Source of the DNA: Paludibacteraceae bacterium
GTDB lineage: Bacteria; Bacteroidota; Bacteroidia; Bacteroidales; Paludibacteraceae
DNA: 36,829 bases
Direction: 5' to 3'
Assembly: GCA_024405895.1 (NCBI GenBank)
Contig: JAKSNW010000017.1
Location: forward strand, 1-36,829
The notes under the pieces were generated by a model. It saw only the letters and a list, made by a program, of their open reading frames with translations. It ran no database searches and was not told where the DNA came from. How positions within the stretch are numbered: the stretch's first letter is position 1; each line of letters opens with the position of its first letter. Positions 1-9,021 of the stretch are shown here, in pieces. The position numbers were made by a program, and so were the translations under genes.

Positions 1-91
1 GAGAATTTAATAATTAACGTTTCATTTAACGTCCAACTTTTTGGGGTCACTTCATGTGCGGTGCCTCTTTTGTTTGTATTATGCAGAACGA

Positions 92-631
92 TTAGTAGTT
101 TGCAGACTTGAGTTCGAAGTAAGCCTGAGGGTGGTTGCATGTTGGGCAAGTCTCAGGGGCAGCCTTGCCGATGTGAACGTGTCCACAGTTGCGGCATTGC
201 CAGATGCAGTCGCCGTCGCGGCTGAATACGATGCCGTTCTCGATGTTTTCAAGGAGTTTCTGATAGCGTTCTTCGTGAACCTTCTCCACTTTGCCTACGA
301 GGGTAAACAAGTTGGCAATCTCCTCAAAGCCCTCCTCTCTTGCCTCTTTGGCCATGCGAGGATACATATCTACCCACTCTTCTTTCTCGCCAGCAGCAGC
401 GTCCTTGAGGTTCTCAATTGTTGAGCCGATGCCGTGGATGAGTTTGAACCACATCTTGGCGTGCTCCTTCTCTTGAGCTGCTGTTTCTTCAAACATGGCA
501 GCAATCTGCTCGTAGCCGTCTTTCTTGGCTTTAGAAGCGTAATAGGTGTATTTGTTGCGGGCCATTGACTCGCCGGCAAAGGCAGCCAAAAGGTTGGCTT
601 CTGTCTTTGTTCCTTTCAATGATTTTTCCAT
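92..631 (-). CDS. rbr: Rubrerythrin
   Basis: Cytoplasmic non-haem di-iron peroxidase that reduces hydrogen peroxide in anaerobes. The 179-residue protein has the normal two-part build. An N-terminal ferritin-like four-helix domain (about residues 1-140) carries the repeated Glu/His ligand motifs (EKEHAKMW, then EKVHEERY). A C-terminal rubredoxin-like domain has two CxxC knuckles (CRNCG and CPTCN). The start MEKSLKGTKTEANL matches the family. It lies 27 nt downstream of the superoxide reductase gene on the same strand, so the two are probably co-transcribed: superoxide is converted to peroxide by the first enzyme and peroxide to water by this one. I see no convincing terminator after the stop (positions 1-91). 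Confidence 0.96.
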   Translation of the reverse strand: MEKSLKGTKTEANLLAAFAGESMARNKYTYYASKAKKDGYEQIAAMFEETAAQEKEHAKMWFKLIHGIGSTIENLKDAAAGEKEEWVDMYPRMAKEAREEGFEEIANLFTLVGKVEKVHEERYQKLLENIENGIVFSRDGDCIWQCRNCGHVHIGKAAPETCPTCNHPQAYFELKSANY

Positions 632-658
632 TGTCGTATCAATATTATTAGTTTGTTG

Positions 659-1042
659 TTATCTGATTTCTGTTGTCATCCAGAGACCGTGGAGGTTGCA
701 GTATTCGTAGACTGCGGTCACCTCTTGAGATCCATAGCAGATGGCTTCAGCGGGTTTTGCAGGATCGAGGTAGTGAACATCGATGCTGGTTGGTGTCTCA
801 ACGGCAACGAAGCAGATGTGGTGTTCTGGTGTCATTGGGTGAGGCATCTCGCCGACTTTGATGTCGAGCATGTTGTTTTCAGTGCGTGTTACAACGGGAA
901 CATGCTTCTCTTTGGCTCCGTCGATGCCTTTTGGACTGAGTTCCTTCATCTCTTCGCCACAGCAGTGAGGTACTACGCCAGAGTCGACATGTTTTACGAT
1001 AACGTTGCCACAATGAGGGCATTTGAAAAATTTTGTAGCCAT
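659..1042 (-). CDS. dfx: Desulfoferrodoxin-type superoxide reductase (2Fe-SOR)
   Basis: Reduces superoxide to hydrogen peroxide without releasing oxygen, in the cytoplasm. The 127 residues hold a complete desulfoferrodoxin. The N-terminal rubredoxin-like centre has four cysteines (C8, C11, C27, C28). The catalytic domain has Glu45-Lys46-His47, His68, His74 and the C115/H118 pair (CNLHG) that ligate the active-site iron. Because all four N-terminal cysteines are present it is the two-iron class rather than neelaredoxin. A TACCTTTG -7 element lies about 45 nt upstream, and the fumarase terminator separates it from the preceding gene. Rubrerythrin follows 27 nt downstream, giving an oxidative-stress operon. 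Confidence 0.95.
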   Translation of the reverse strand: MATKFFKCPHCGNVIVKHVDSGVVPHCCGEEMKELSPKGIDGAKEKHVPVVTRTENNMLDIKVGEMPHPMTPEHHICFVAVETPTSIDVHYLDPAKPAEAICYGSQEVTAVYEYCNLHGLWMTTEIR

Positions 1043-1087
1043 AATCTAAATAATTTTATTGGTTTAATGAATGAGTTATAACCGCTG

Positions 1088-1095
1088 CAAAGGTA
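1088..1095 (-). promoter_or_regulatory. Bacteroidetes -7 element for the superoxide reductase operon
   Basis: On the minus strand this reads TACCTTTG, a perfect TAnnTTTG. It lies upstream of the superoxide reductase start and downstream of the fumarase terminator. I found no clear TTTG -33 element at the expected distance, so the promoter may be weak or activator-dependent. Confidence 0.55.
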
Positions 1096-1130
1096 GCAAT
1101 TATTTTTGAAGTGTCTTCATTTGTCAATTG

Positions 1131-1175
1131 AAAAAGAGGCGAACTGAATCATCTTTCCAGTTCGCCCCTTTTATT
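1131..1175 (-). terminator. Intrinsic terminator after fumarase
   Basis: A 9-bp perfect stem (GGCGAACTG at 1138-1146 with CAGTTCGCC at 1158-1166) is flanked by an A-run on the left and a T-rich run on the right, so it can act in both directions. On the minus strand it ends fumarase transcription (stop at 1203) before the superoxide reductase promoter. Confidence 0.85.
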
Positions 1176-1202
1176 TTATTGTGCTATTTGTTAACTTGTT
1201 TC

Positions 1203-2831
1203 TTAGCAGCGAGGTTTCAACTGTTTGAAGAAGTCGTTGCCTTTGTCATCAACGAGGATGAATGCTGGGAAGTCTTCAACTTCGATTTTCCAGATTGCTT
1301 CCATGCCGAGTTCTGGATACTCTACGCATTCGATGCTCTTGATGTTGTTTTGTGCAAGGATAGCAGCAGGACCGCCGATTGAGCCGAGGTAGAAGCCGCC
1401 GTGTTTCTTGCAGGCGTCTGTTACCACTTGGCTGCGGTTGCCTTTAGCCAACATGATGAGGCTGCCGCCGTTCTCCTGGAACTCATCAACGTATGGGTCC
1501 ATACGGCCGGCAGTGGTTGGGCCCATTGAGCCGCAAGGCATGCCTGCTGGAGTCTTGGCAGGACCAGCGTAGTAGATTGGGTGATCCTTGATATATTGTG
1601 GGAGACCCTCGCCGGCGTCAAGACGTGCTTTCAGTTTAGCGTGAGCGATGTCGCGGCCTACGATGATGGTGCCGTTGAGGCTGAGGCGGGTAGCAACTGG
1701 GTATTTTCTCAACTCTTTCAACACCTCTTCGATAGGTTGGTTGAGGTTGATCTTCACTGCGTCGCCTTCGCCAGCGTTGCGGAGTTCGGCTGGGATGAGT
1801 TCGTATGGTTTGTCGTCCATCTTCTCGATCCAGATACCGTCCTTGTTGATCTTACATTTGATGTTGCGGTCGGCAGAGCAGGAAACGCCGAGGCCGATTG
1901 GGCAACTTGCACCGTGGCGTGGGAGACGGATGATGCGAACGTCGTGAGCCATGTATTTGCCGCCGAACTGAGCGCCGAGGCCGATACGGTTAGCTTCTTC
2001 CAAAACCTGTTTCTCGAGTTCTACATCGCGGAAAGCACGGCCGTACTCGTTGCCAGTGGTTGGGAGTTCGTCGTAGTAGTGTGTTGAGGCGAGTTTCACG
2101 GTGAGGAGGTTCTTCTCAGCAGATGTGCCGCCGATAACGAATGCGATGTGGTATGGAGGGCAGGCAGCGGTGCCGAGGGTCTTCATCTTCTCGATGAGGA
2201 AAGGAACCAATGTGCCTGGGTTTTGGATACGAGCCTTGGTCTCTTGATAGAGGTAGGTCTTGTTGGCAGAGCCACCGCCTTTGGTAACGCAGAGGAAGCG
2301 GTATTCCATGCCTTCGGTAGCCTCGATGTCAATCTGTGCTGGGAGGTTGCATTTGGTGTTCACCTCGTCGTACATATTGAGAGGAGCGTTCTGTGAGTAG
2401 CGGAGGTTCTCTTCGGTATAGGTTTTGAATACGCCGAGTGAGAGAGCCTCTTCGTCGCAGTAGCCTGTCCAGACTTGCTGACCTTTCTCGCCGTGGATGA
2501 TGGCGGTGCCGGTGTCTTGGCAGAGTGGGAGTTTGCCTTTTGCGGCTACCTCTGCATTGCGGAGGAAGGTGAGAGCAACGTATTTGTCGTTGTCGCTGGC
2601 TTCTGGGTCGCTGAGGATTTTAGCCACCTGTTCGTTGTGGCTGCGACGGAGCAGGAATGATACGTCGCGGAAAGCAGCGTTAGCCATTGCGGTGAGACCT
2701 TCTTTGGCAACCTTCAAAATTGGTTTGCCTTCGAACTCACTGACAGACACATAGTCTTTGGTCAGGAGATAGTATTCCGTCTTGTCTTCGCCAAGAGGGA
2801 ACATAGGTTGATAGTGAAATTCTACAGCCAT
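1203..2831 (-). CDS. fum: Class I (iron-sulfur) fumarate hydratase
   Basis: Interconverts fumarate and malate with an oxygen-sensitive [4Fe-4S] cluster; in Bacteroidales it works in the reductive branch of the citric acid cycle that makes succinate. The 542-residue single chain has the N-terminal alpha-type domain with LCQDTGTAI, the cysteine-containing [16 protein letters not shown] region, and the C-terminal beta-type domain with [20 protein letters not shown] and [11 protein letters not shown]. The length fits one-polypeptide class I enzymes. It has its own terminator downstream and a -7 element upstream (2890-2897). It is divergent from the thioredoxin-like gene. Whether it corresponds to fumA or fumB of other bacteria cannot be decided here. 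Confidence 0.95.
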   Translation of the reverse strand: MAVEFHYQPMFPLGEDKTEYYLLTKDYVSVSEFEGKPILKVAKEGLTAMANAAFRDVSFLLRRSHNEQVAKILSDPEASDNDKYVALTFLRNAEVAAKGKLPLCQDTGTAIIHGEKGQQVWTGYCDEEALSLGVFKTYTEENLRYSQNAPLNMYDEVNTKCNLPAQIDIEATEGMEYRFLCVTKGGGSANKTYLYQETKARIQNPGTLVPFLIEKMKTLGTAACPPYHIAFVIGGTSAEKNLLTVKLASTHYYDELPTTGNEYGRAFRDVELEKQVLEEANRIGLGAQFGGKYMAHDVRIIRLPRHGASCPIGLGVSCSADRNIKCKINKDGIWIEKMDDKPYELIPAELRNAGEGDAVKINLNQPIEEVLKELRKYPVATRLSLNGTIIVGRDIAHAKLKARLDAGEGLPQYIKDHPIYYAGPAKTPAGMPCGSMGPTTAGRMDPYVDEFQENGGSLIMLAKGNRSQVVTDACKKHGGFYLGSIGGPAAILAQNNIKSIECVEYPELGMEAIWKIEVEDFPAFILVDDKGNDFFKQLKPRC

Positions 2832-2889
2832 TTTCTTATGTTGTTTTTAGTTTATTTTCCGTGTCGGATTTCAGGGGGTAAAATTACTG

Positions 2890-2897
2890 CAAATCTA
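2890..2897 (-). promoter_or_regulatory. Bacteroidetes -7 element for fumarase
   Basis: Minus-strand TAGATTTG, a perfect TAnnTTTG, about 58 nt upstream of the fumarase start. No well-spaced TTTG -33 box is visible. It lies back to back with the promoter of the plus-strand gene. Confidence 0.5.
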
Positions 2898-2954
2898 AGA
2901 CTAAGGCAAATAATTGCGCGTATATTTTTTCGTATGCTTTGTAATGTCGTCCGA

Positions 2955-2986
2955 TTTGGCTGTTTCTGATTTTTGCATTACTTTTG
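2955..2986 (+). promoter_or_regulatory. Bacteroidetes housekeeping promoter for the thioredoxin-like gene
   Basis: TTTG at 2955-2958, a 20-nt spacer, then TACTTTTG at 2979-2986: a full match to the TTTG-N19-21-TAnnTTTG consensus. Transcription would begin near 2993, leaving only about 10-17 nt of leader. This rules out the longer reading frame that begins at 2914, upstream of the promoter. Confidence 0.75.
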
Positions 2987-3003
2987 CGGTGCAGAAAAAC
3001 CTC

Positions 3004-4467
3004 ATGGAAATGAAACGTATCGTACTCTTCATATTGGCGTTTTGTGCCGCTGTCATGTCGGCCACGGGCGCTCCGAAACATAAGATTGACTTTGAGATTA
3101 CCGGCCTCCACAATGCCGAGGTGCAGATAGCCATCTATCACGGCGCCACCGCCATGGAGGTGACGAAGGTGCGTACCGATGCCAAGGGCTGTTTTACGCT
3201 CACTGGCGACACGCTCCTTGTCAAAGGTCTCTATCTTATGGTGTTGCCAAACCATCAGTTCCTTGAGTTTGCGGTGGAGAACGAGACGCAGTTCTTCAAG
3301 ATTATTGCAGACGCCAATGACCTTGAGGGAACGGCCAAAGCCGAAAACTCGAACGGCAACGGCATGTTCTTCGAGTTCAAGCGTAAGAACAGAATGATGA
3401 TGGAGCGATACAAACATGCCGTCAGCCGTGTGCAAGAACTCTCGAAGGCATTGCCAACCATGGAGCCCGATTTGCGGAAGCAAGTAGCCGACTCCATCGC
3501 TTCCTATCGCGAAATGCAGATGCAGTCGATGCGTGAGATGCGCTCGTTTCAAAACAATGTGCTGCAGTACAACCGTAGCTCACTCCTTGCTGCCATCATG
3601 AATTGTACGCGTGAAATCACCTTGCCGCAGAATCTCACCCAGGATGAACGCTGGGCATTCGTTCGCGACCACTTCTTCGATTTCGTCAATCTTGCAGACA
3701 ATCGTTTGCCTCACATTCCTGCCTATAAGCAGATGCTCGACCGTTACGTGGGCCGTGAACTCATTCAGCATCCTGACTCTGTCACCGTGGGCATCGACAC
3801 GTTGCTCAATCAGATTCTCCGTACTGAGCAGAAGGGCTATGAGGGCAGTGTCTATTATTTCACTCTCAACTACTTTTTCACCAAGTTCCAGAACACTGCC
3901 TACCAGGGCTACGACCGCATCTTTACCAATATGATTGAGCACCACTACCTCACACGTCACTTGCCTAAGAGTGCGTTGGAGAACGCCGATTTCATGGAGC
4001 GTGTGGAGTTGCGTTATAAGGCGGTTTCGCCAAGCTGCATCGGTAATCATGCGCCCGACCTTCAGCTGCGTGACACGGAGGGACGTTGGGTTCACACCGA
4101 TAGTCTGCCGGGTGAATATACGGTGCTTATTTTCTACGATATCGAGTGCGAACATTGTGCTCAGGTCATTGAGACCTGGAAAGAGACACTTTCCTCGAAT
4201 GCACCTTTTGCCTCACGCATCAACACCGTGCTCTTCTACACTGGTGACCTCAAGAACGAGTGGAAGGAATATGTGAATCGCAAGCAACTGCAGCCATACG
4301 TCAATCTTATCGATGCGTTTGGCAGTTCTAAATTCGCAGAGAAATACAATATAGGTTCGACCCCTGTAATCTATGTCCTCAACCGCGACAAGATTGTCAT
4401 AGCGCGCCACATACCAGTATCGGAAATCCTTCCGTCCATCTCACGCTATAGCAAGACACTGAAATAA
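3004..4467 (+). CDS. Secreted or lipid-anchored thioredoxin-fold protein (TlpA-like, DUF4369/DUF5106 type)
   Basis: Probable envelope protein of 487 residues. An N-terminal hydrophobic signal segment follows MKR (IVLFILAFCAAVMS). A beta-rich region at about residues 30-130 resembles the DUF4369 domain of Bacteroidetes thiol-disulfide proteins. A long helical middle follows, then a C-terminal thioredoxin fold with a CxxC active site (CEHC) and the cis-proline segment STPVIYVL. The family role is thiol-disulfide exchange at the cell envelope; the substrate is unknown. The start at 3004 (or 3010) is chosen because the promoter lies at 2955-2986 and the signal peptide begins here. It is monocistronic and converges on ribF. 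Confidence 0.8.
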   Translation: MEMKRIVLFILAFCAAVMSATGAPKHKIDFEITGLHNAEVQIAIYHGATAMEVTKVRTDAKGCFTLTGDTLLVKGLYLMVLPNHQFLEFAVENETQFFKIIADANDLEGTAKAENSNGNGMFFEFKRKNRMMMERYKHAVSRVQELSKALPTMEPDLRKQVADSIASYREMQMQSMREMRSFQNNVLQYNRSSLLAAIMNCTREITLPQNLTQDERWAFVRDHFFDFVNLADNRLPHIPAYKQMLDRYVGRELIQHPDSVTVGIDTLLNQILRTEQKGYEGSVYYFTLNYFFTKFQNTAYQGYDRIFTNMIEHHYLTRHLPKSALENADFMERVELRYKAVSPSCIGNHAPDLQLRDTEGRWVHTDSLPGEYTVLIFYDIECEHCAQVIETWKETLSSNAPFASRINTVLFYTGDLKNEWKEYVNRKQLQPYVNLIDAFGSSKFAEKYNIGSTPVIYVLNRDKIVIARHIPVSEILPSISRYSKTLK

Positions 4468-4506
4468 CAATTCAGCAAGCCGTCGATTAAAGACAAAACA
4501 ACAGTT

Positions 4507-4526
4507 CCGGAAGCGAACACTTCCGG
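4507..4526. other. Small hairpin in the 3' region
   Basis: CCGGAAG and CTTCCGG form a perfect 7-bp stem with a 6-nt loop, with no T-run after it. It sits between the thioredoxin-like gene and the larger terminator and may stabilise the 3' end of that transcript. Confidence 0.45.
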
Positions 4527-4538
4527 CAGTAAGATAAC

Positions 4539-4586
4539 AAAAAAGCAGCCCCACGTATCTTTATTACGTAGGGCTGTTGCTTTTAT
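4539..4586. terminator. Bidirectional intrinsic terminator between convergent genes
   Basis: A long stem (AGCAGCCC and ACGTA on the left, TACGT and GGGCT on the right) has an A-run on the left and a T-run on the right. It serves the plus-strand thioredoxin-like gene and the minus-strand ribF. Confidence 0.85.
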
Positions 4587-4606
4587 ATAGTTAGGAGCTT
4601 GTTCAA

Positions 4607-5533
4607 TCAGTCATTAATGTTCTTGGCATGCTGCACTACAAACTGCTTGTCGCGTGCAATCTGTGCCTTCAACTCATCCAATGAGGCGAACCGCTGCTCA
4701 TCGCGTATCTTTGCCACAAAGGCAATCTCCAGCACCTGGTCGTAGAGGTCGGCATTGAGATTGATGATATGCACCTCTACGCTGCGGTAAGTATTGCCCA
4801 CTGTCGGGTTGTTGCCGATGTTCAGCATGCCGTCGAACCAGCGCTCGCCTACACGGACACGTGCTGCATAAACACCGTCGCCAGGAATCAGTTTGTCTTC
4901 CGCCACATTGAGATTGGCAGTAGGGAAACCGATGCTTCTGCCCAGCTGCTGACCCTTCACCACCATGCCTCTCAGCGTGTAGGGGCGTCCCAACAGTGTG
5001 GCAGCATGCTCCACCTCGCCATTGGTGAGGCAACGGCGTATCATGGAACTGCTCACTATGTCGCTCTCCACCTCCTGGCATTTGCCGTGAAGCACTTGTA
5101 CGCCTAGTTGCTCGCCAACCTCGCGGTAGTATTCGAAACCGTGTTCGCGATCACTGCCGAAATGGTGGTCGTAGCCAATGAGCAAGGTCTGAACGTTGAA
5201 GCCATCGTGCAGCAGTTTTAGAAATTCTGCCGATGTCAGCGATTTCAGTTCTGCATCGAACTTTAGCATCAGACAATGGTCTAACGCAACGGTTCCAAGC
5301 AATTCCTCCTTCTCTTCCTTTGGCGTCAGCAGGTAGAACGGACGCTCCGGATGAAAGAAACGCTGAGGATGATTGGCAAACGTGATGGCCATGGTCTGCT
5401 GGTGCAACAGGGAGGCTTTCTCGCCAAGTTGACGCAGCAAAGCACGGTGCCCGAGATGGACGCCGTCGAAGAAACCGATGGTAGCGCACTGAGGCGCTTC
5501 GGGACGGGGACTGTTACTTTGCAGCAGTTTCAT
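4607..5533 (-). CDS. ribF: Bifunctional riboflavin kinase / FAD synthetase
   Basis: Phosphorylates riboflavin to FMN and adenylylates FMN to FAD. The 308-residue protein has an N-terminal nucleotidyltransferase domain (ATIGFFDGVHLGH, the family's GxFDGxHxGH motif at about residues 18-29; later the SSSMIRRCL segment). The C-terminal riboflavin kinase domain contains GRSIGFPTANL and the NPTVG segment (GIGNNPTVG-like). The length is usual for the family. Its start lies inside the end of the upstream transporter gene (20-nt overlap), so translation is likely coupled. The terminator at 4539-4586 ends the unit. Confidence 0.96.
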   Translation of the reverse strand: MKLLQSNSPRPEAPQCATIGFFDGVHLGHRALLRQLGEKASLLHQQTMAITFANHPQRFFHPERPFYLLTPKEEKEELLGTVALDHCLMLKFDAELKSLTSAEFLKLLHDGFNVQTLLIGYDHHFGSDREHGFEYYREVGEQLGVQVLHGKCQEVESDIVSSSMIRRCLTNGEVEHAATLLGRPYTLRGMVVKGQQLGRSIGFPTANLNVAEDKLIPGDGVYAARVRVGERWFDGMLNIGNNPTVGNTYRSVEVHIINLNADLYDQVLEIAFVAKIRDEQRFASLDELKAQIARDKQFVVQHAKNIND

Positions 5534-6893
5534 TCTTTTGGTCTTTGCGTGCCGTTACTTTGGCAAAAATAAGCAATGCCACCGCCGATATCATACCGAC
5601 GCCGGCGAAGCAGAACCATATATAATGTGCATGCTCACTGGCAGCAAGCCATGCTTCGTGAGTTTCAAACAAGGCAGGATCTGGGCAGAACTTTGTCAGC
5701 AGAATACCCGACAAACCGAAACCGAGAATAGACGACAGGAACGAGTCGAGATTGCTGAAGCCAAGATACAATGCCTCCTGACCTTTGGGCGCCTGGAGTG
5801 AGAAATATTCTAGGTAGCGTGGTGAGATGAAACACTCCGCCAACGCCTGTATGATGATACCCAGAACGAGCATCAGCGTGATAGGGTGAATGCCGAACGG
5901 AAGCTCTGTGTGAATCAGATTGCCGCATGCCATGGTCATGGCAGAAAGCGGAATGAGGAACATGCCGATTGCCATGGACATCGGAGCAGTGCGCTTGGCC
6001 ATCATCTTCGTGATGAGGTTGACACAAAGCACCACAAACAACGGATTGACATTGGCAATCCAGCCCGGTTTAGCTCCTTCGCCTGCCATACGGATGACGT
6101 ATTTAGGCATGGTGGCGTATAATTGCTGTTGCACCATCCAGAAACCGGTAACGATGAGAATCAGTACCATCAGTCGGCCGTTGGTGCATACTTTCAGCAG
6201 ACCTTGCCATACCTCTCGTGCGTTCTTGCCGTCGCCGGCAGCATTTACCGAGCGGTAGAAAAAGAAGATGGCAAGCATGGCGCCTACGCACAATAAAGCC
6301 GAGAAGAAATTGATGTACAGATAGGCTCGCTCGCCAATAACCTGGCGGAGCGGGTCGATGAGAGACTTGCCGGAAAACGAGCCGATATTCACCAGCATAT
6401 AATAGATGCTATAGCCTCGTGCACGGTTTTCGGTGGTTGTCTCTCGTGCCACAGATGCCGAGATAATCGACTTGATGAAACTGCCGCCCACCATGATGAC
6501 GAGCATGATAGGCAATACAAGCCAACGCACTTGCTGCTGTTCCAAGCCGTGGAAGATGGTCTTGTCGCCATATTCCACCAACCCCTCATGCTCCATGGCA
6601 AGCGGGAATAACGCCATCAGCAGATAACCGATGGCAAGCAGACCAAAGGCAACGATGAGTGAGCGACGGTAGCCGATTTTGTCGGCGTATGCTCCCGTAA
6701 ACATTGGCAAAAAGTAGAGTCCTGCGGAGAATATGCCTGAAATCATCGATGCCTGGATGTCGTTGAAGCCAAGCGTATTCGACAGATAGAGCGTAATGAC
6801 TACAAACATGGCATAGAAAGCCATACGTTCGAGCAATTCGCTGATGTTTGCTGTCCAGAATGCGGGGGAGAATGTCTGCTTTTCCTTACTCAT
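5514..6893 (-). CDS. MFS transporter, POT/PTR2-like
   Basis: Inner-membrane major facilitator protein of 459 residues with about a dozen hydrophobic segments. The N-terminal motif ELLERMAFYAM resembles the ExxER-FxYY signature of proton-dependent oligopeptide transporters, and GAYADKIGYRRS is the conserved MFS loop between helices 2 and 3. A di- or tripeptide substrate is therefore plausible but not shown, because the signature is degenerate. It ends inside ribF, which it precedes in the same transcript. A candidate -7 element lies just upstream, overlapping the end of pfkA, and pfkA ends only 35 nt before it, so read-through from ispH-pfkA is also possible. Confidence 0.85.
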   Translation of the reverse strand: MSKEKQTFSPAFWTANISELLERMAFYAMFVVITLYLSNTLGFNDIQASMISGIFSAGLYFLPMFTGAYADKIGYRRSLIVAFGLLAIGYLLMALFPLAMEHEGLVEYGDKTIFHGLEQQQVRWLVLPIMLVIMVGGSFIKSIISASVARETTTENRARGYSIYYMLVNIGSFSGKSLIDPLRQVIGERAYLYINFFSALLCVGAMLAIFFFYRSVNAAGDGKNAREVWQGLLKVCTNGRLMVLILIVTGFWMVQQQLYATMPKYVIRMAGEGAKPGWIANVNPLFVVLCVNLITKMMAKRTAPMSMAIGMFLIPLSAMTMACGNLIHTELPFGIHPITLMLVLGIIIQALAECFISPRYLEYFSLQAPKGQEALYLGFSNLDSFLSSILGFGLSGILLTKFCPDPALFETHEAWLAASEHAHYIWFCFAGVGMISAVALLIFAKVTARKDQKNETAAK

Positions 6894-6915
6894 CGGAGCA
6901 TTTGTTTTTGGGATG

Positions 6916-6923
6916 CAAAATTA
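6916..6923 (-). promoter_or_regulatory. Candidate -7 element for the transporter-ribF unit
   Basis: Minus-strand TAATTTTG fits TAnnTTTG and lies in the short gap between pfkA and the transporter. No good -33 element is seen. Confidence 0.4.
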
Positions 6924-6928
6924 CAAAC

Positions 6929-7903
6929 TTATATTGAGAGAATCTGAATGATTTGATATTTATCGTCCTTCAGTGGTTTGTCGTCTTTGATGGCTTTGGA
7001 GAATGGCACGTGAACCACCTCGTCGTTCTGTACGCCGACCATGATATTGCGCTGATCATCAAGCAGTGCATCAACGGCAGCTACGCCGAGGCGACTGGCA
7101 AGGATGCGGTCGTAGGCAGATGGGGAACCGCCACGTTGCATATAGCCGAGAATGCAGACACGAACATCGTAGTTAGGGTCGAGTTTATGTATGCGGTCGG
7201 CAAGACCTTGAGCGCCACCGCCGCCTTCAGCCACGATAACGATGGAACTGTTCTTGGTTTTTCTGAAACCGTTGGCAATGAGTTGGTCAAGCTGTGCTAC
7301 GGAAGTCTCTCGCTCAGGAACGATGGCAGCCTCAGCACCGGAAGCTAAGGCGCTATTGAGAGCAAGGAAGCCAGCATCGCGACCCATTGCCTCAACGAAG
7401 AAGAGGCGTTCATGCGATGAGGCAGTATCTTTGATTTTATCCACAGCGTCCATAATTGTATTGAGAGCGGTATCGTAGCCGATGGTGGAGTCGGTGCCGC
7501 AGACGTCATTATCAATAGTGCCCGGAATGCCGACCACCGGAATGTCATATTCTTGTGCAAAGACACGTGCACCAGTGAAAGTGCCGTCGCCACCGATGAC
7601 AACAAGAGCATCGATGCTTTCTTTCTGCAGCACCTCGTAGGCACGTTGACGTCCTTCCGGAGTAGTAAACTCTTTGCATCGGGCAGTCTTCAGGATTGTA
7701 CCACCCTGTTGTATGATATTGCTGACATCCTGGCTTTGAAATTCGCGGATTTCATCTTCAATCAATCCTTTGTAGCCACGATAGATAGCTTTTACTTTTT
7801 TGCCGTTGTAGATGGCGGCACGGGTTACGGCACGTACCGCTGCATTCATTCCAGGTGCGTCGCCACCAGAGGTAAGCACGCCGATGCAATTGATTTTTGA
7901 CAT
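6929..7903 (-). CDS. pfkA: ATP-dependent 6-phosphofructokinase
   Basis: Commits fructose 6-phosphate to glycolysis. The 324-residue length is typical of bacterial PfkA. It shows [13 protein letters not shown] at residues 8-20, the GGDGT phosphate loop, the catalytic PGTIDND motif, EAMGRDAG and GYMQRGGSP. Glycine in GGDG and in PGTIDND (where pyrophosphate-dependent enzymes carry Asp and Lys) points to ATP as donor. The start lies 4 nt after the ispH stop, so both share a transcript. Confidence 0.96.
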   Translation of the reverse strand: MSKINCIGVLTSGGDAPGMNAAVRAVTRAAIYNGKKVKAIYRGYKGLIEDEIREFQSQDVSNIIQQGGTILKTARCKEFTTPEGRQRAYEVLQKESIDALVVIGGDGTFTGARVFAQEYDIPVVGIPGTIDNDVCGTDSTIGYDTALNTIMDAVDKIKDTASSHERLFFVEAMGRDAGFLALNSALASGAEAAIVPERETSVAQLDQLIANGFRKTKNSSIVIVAEGGGGAQGLADRIHKLDPNYDVRVCILGYMQRGGSPSAYDRILASRLGVAAVDALLDDQRNIMVGVQNDEVVHVPFSKAIKDDKPLKDDKYQIIQILSI

Positions 7904-7907
7904 AGTA

Positions 7908-8774
7908 TTATTGTTGTTTCGTTAGTTTTTCTTCAAGCCACTCGGCAACGCGTTCCATTAGCCATTTGGGTGTTGATGTTGCGCCACAGATTCCTATGCT
8001 GTCGTCGGGAGAAAACCAGGCAAGTTCGATATCGTCAGTTGATGAGATAAAGTGTACGTTTTCGTTGACATTGCAGCAAGCTTCGTAGAGCATCTTGCCA
8101 TTGGAACTTTTCACATCGCCAACAAAAAGTATTCTGTTGTATTGCTGTGCAAAGGTGCTGATGTGTGGCAGACGGTTGGCCACTTGTCGGCAGATTGTAT
8201 CGAACGATTGCAATGTAGCTCCGTTTTTCAGGCGTTTGGCTATCGTTTCGGCTATCTGTTGGAAACGTACGATGCTTTTGGTGGTTTGTGAGAACAGCAT
8301 GACTGATTTTGTGTAGTCTATTTTCTCCAAATCCTCATCAGTATCCACCACAATGGCGTGGTTGTCGGTTTGTCCCACGAGTCCAAGCACTTCGGCATGA
8401 CCATGTTTTCCGTGCAGTACAATCTGCGTGCCTGGATTGGAGAGGTATGCTTCACGAATGCGACGCTGAAGGGCAAGCACCACAGGACAAGTGGCATCAA
8501 TGATAGTAATGCCGTTGTTTTCGGCCGTGTGGTAGGTGCTTGGAGGTTCGCCATGTGCACGGAGAAGCACACGTTGTCCATGTAATTGTGCAAACTGGTT
8601 CAGATTGATGGTAACGAGTCCTTGTGCCGTCAGTCTGTCCACCTCGTTGGTATTGTGCACAATATCGCCGAGACAATGCAGCGAACCATGTTCCTGCAGT
8701 TCTTCTTCTACCATACGGATGGCACGTACCACTCCGTTGCAGAAGCCTGAGTTGTTGTCTATCTCAATCCTCAT
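7908..8774 (-). CDS. ispH: 4-hydroxy-3-methylbut-2-enyl diphosphate reductase
   Basis: Last enzyme of the non-mevalonate isoprenoid pathway, a [4Fe-4S] reductase giving IPP and DMAPP. The three cluster cysteines are in NSGFCNGV (C12), DATCPVV and [10 protein letters not shown]. The family motifs [15 protein letters not shown] (usually GHPE; the catalytic Glu is kept), [12 protein letters not shown] and GATSTPKWL are present. A longer frame starts at 8843, but [12 protein letters not shown] at 8774 matches the family start, and a -7 element at 8797-8804 lies inside the longer version, so I use 8774 (288 residues). First gene of an ispH-pfkA transcript. Confidence 0.94.
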   Translation of the reverse strand: MRIEIDNNSGFCNGVVRAIRMVEEELQEHGSLHCLGDIVHNTNEVDRLTAQGLVTINLNQFAQLHGQRVLLRAHGEPPSTYHTAENNGITIIDATCPVVLALQRRIREAYLSNPGTQIVLHGKHGHAEVLGLVGQTDNHAIVVDTDEDLEKIDYTKSVMLFSQTTKSIVRFQQIAETIAKRLKNGATLQSFDTICRQVANRLPHISTFAQQYNRILFVGDVKSSNGKMLYEACCNVNENVHFISSTDDIELAWFSPDDSIGICGATSTPKWLMERVAEWLEEKLTKQQ

Positions 8775-8796
8775 AAGTCTGTGCCGATTGTGTGTG

Positions 8797-8804
8797 CAAA
8801 GATA
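8797..8804 (-). promoter_or_regulatory. Bacteroidetes -7 element for ispH-pfkA
   Basis: Minus-strand TATCTTTG, a perfect TAnnTTTG, 22 nt upstream of the chosen ispH start; it supports the shorter start. The -33 region shows no clear TTTG. Confidence 0.6.
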
Positions 8805-8843
8805 CGAGTTTTTTTGTGCTTGAAGGGGCTTATGATGTAGCAA

Positions 8844-8965
8844 AGGAGCACCATTTTACCCACGTAGGCATAAATAATAGGATTTGGGCAGAATTTATTC
8901 CAAATGGCGGTAAGTTACTTGCGGAAAAATTCCTCTTTACAGATTAGAACGCAATAATCATACCA
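8844..8965. other. Intergenic, no gene seen
   Basis: About 120 nt between the ispH promoter region and the topA terminator. I see no reading frame with family features and no strong repeat. Confidence 0.5.
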
Positions 8966-9004
8966 ATAAAAAGGGCCACTCCGTTTGGAAGCAGCCCTTC
9001 TTAT
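8966..9004 (-). terminator. Intrinsic terminator after topA
   Basis: AAGGGC at 8971-8976 pairs with GCCCTT at 8994-8999, extended by ACT/AGC with a mismatch. On the minus strand the stem is followed by a T-run (the plus-strand A-run at 8967-8972). It lies just downstream of the topA stop. Confidence 0.8.
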
Positions 9005-9021
9005 TTATAGATTTGTTTTAT

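Noticed and set aside
2884-3552. Minus-strand open frame of 222 codons
   Set aside because: It overlaps the thioredoxin-like gene and runs through two promoters; its composition (His and Leu rich) looks like antisense sequence.
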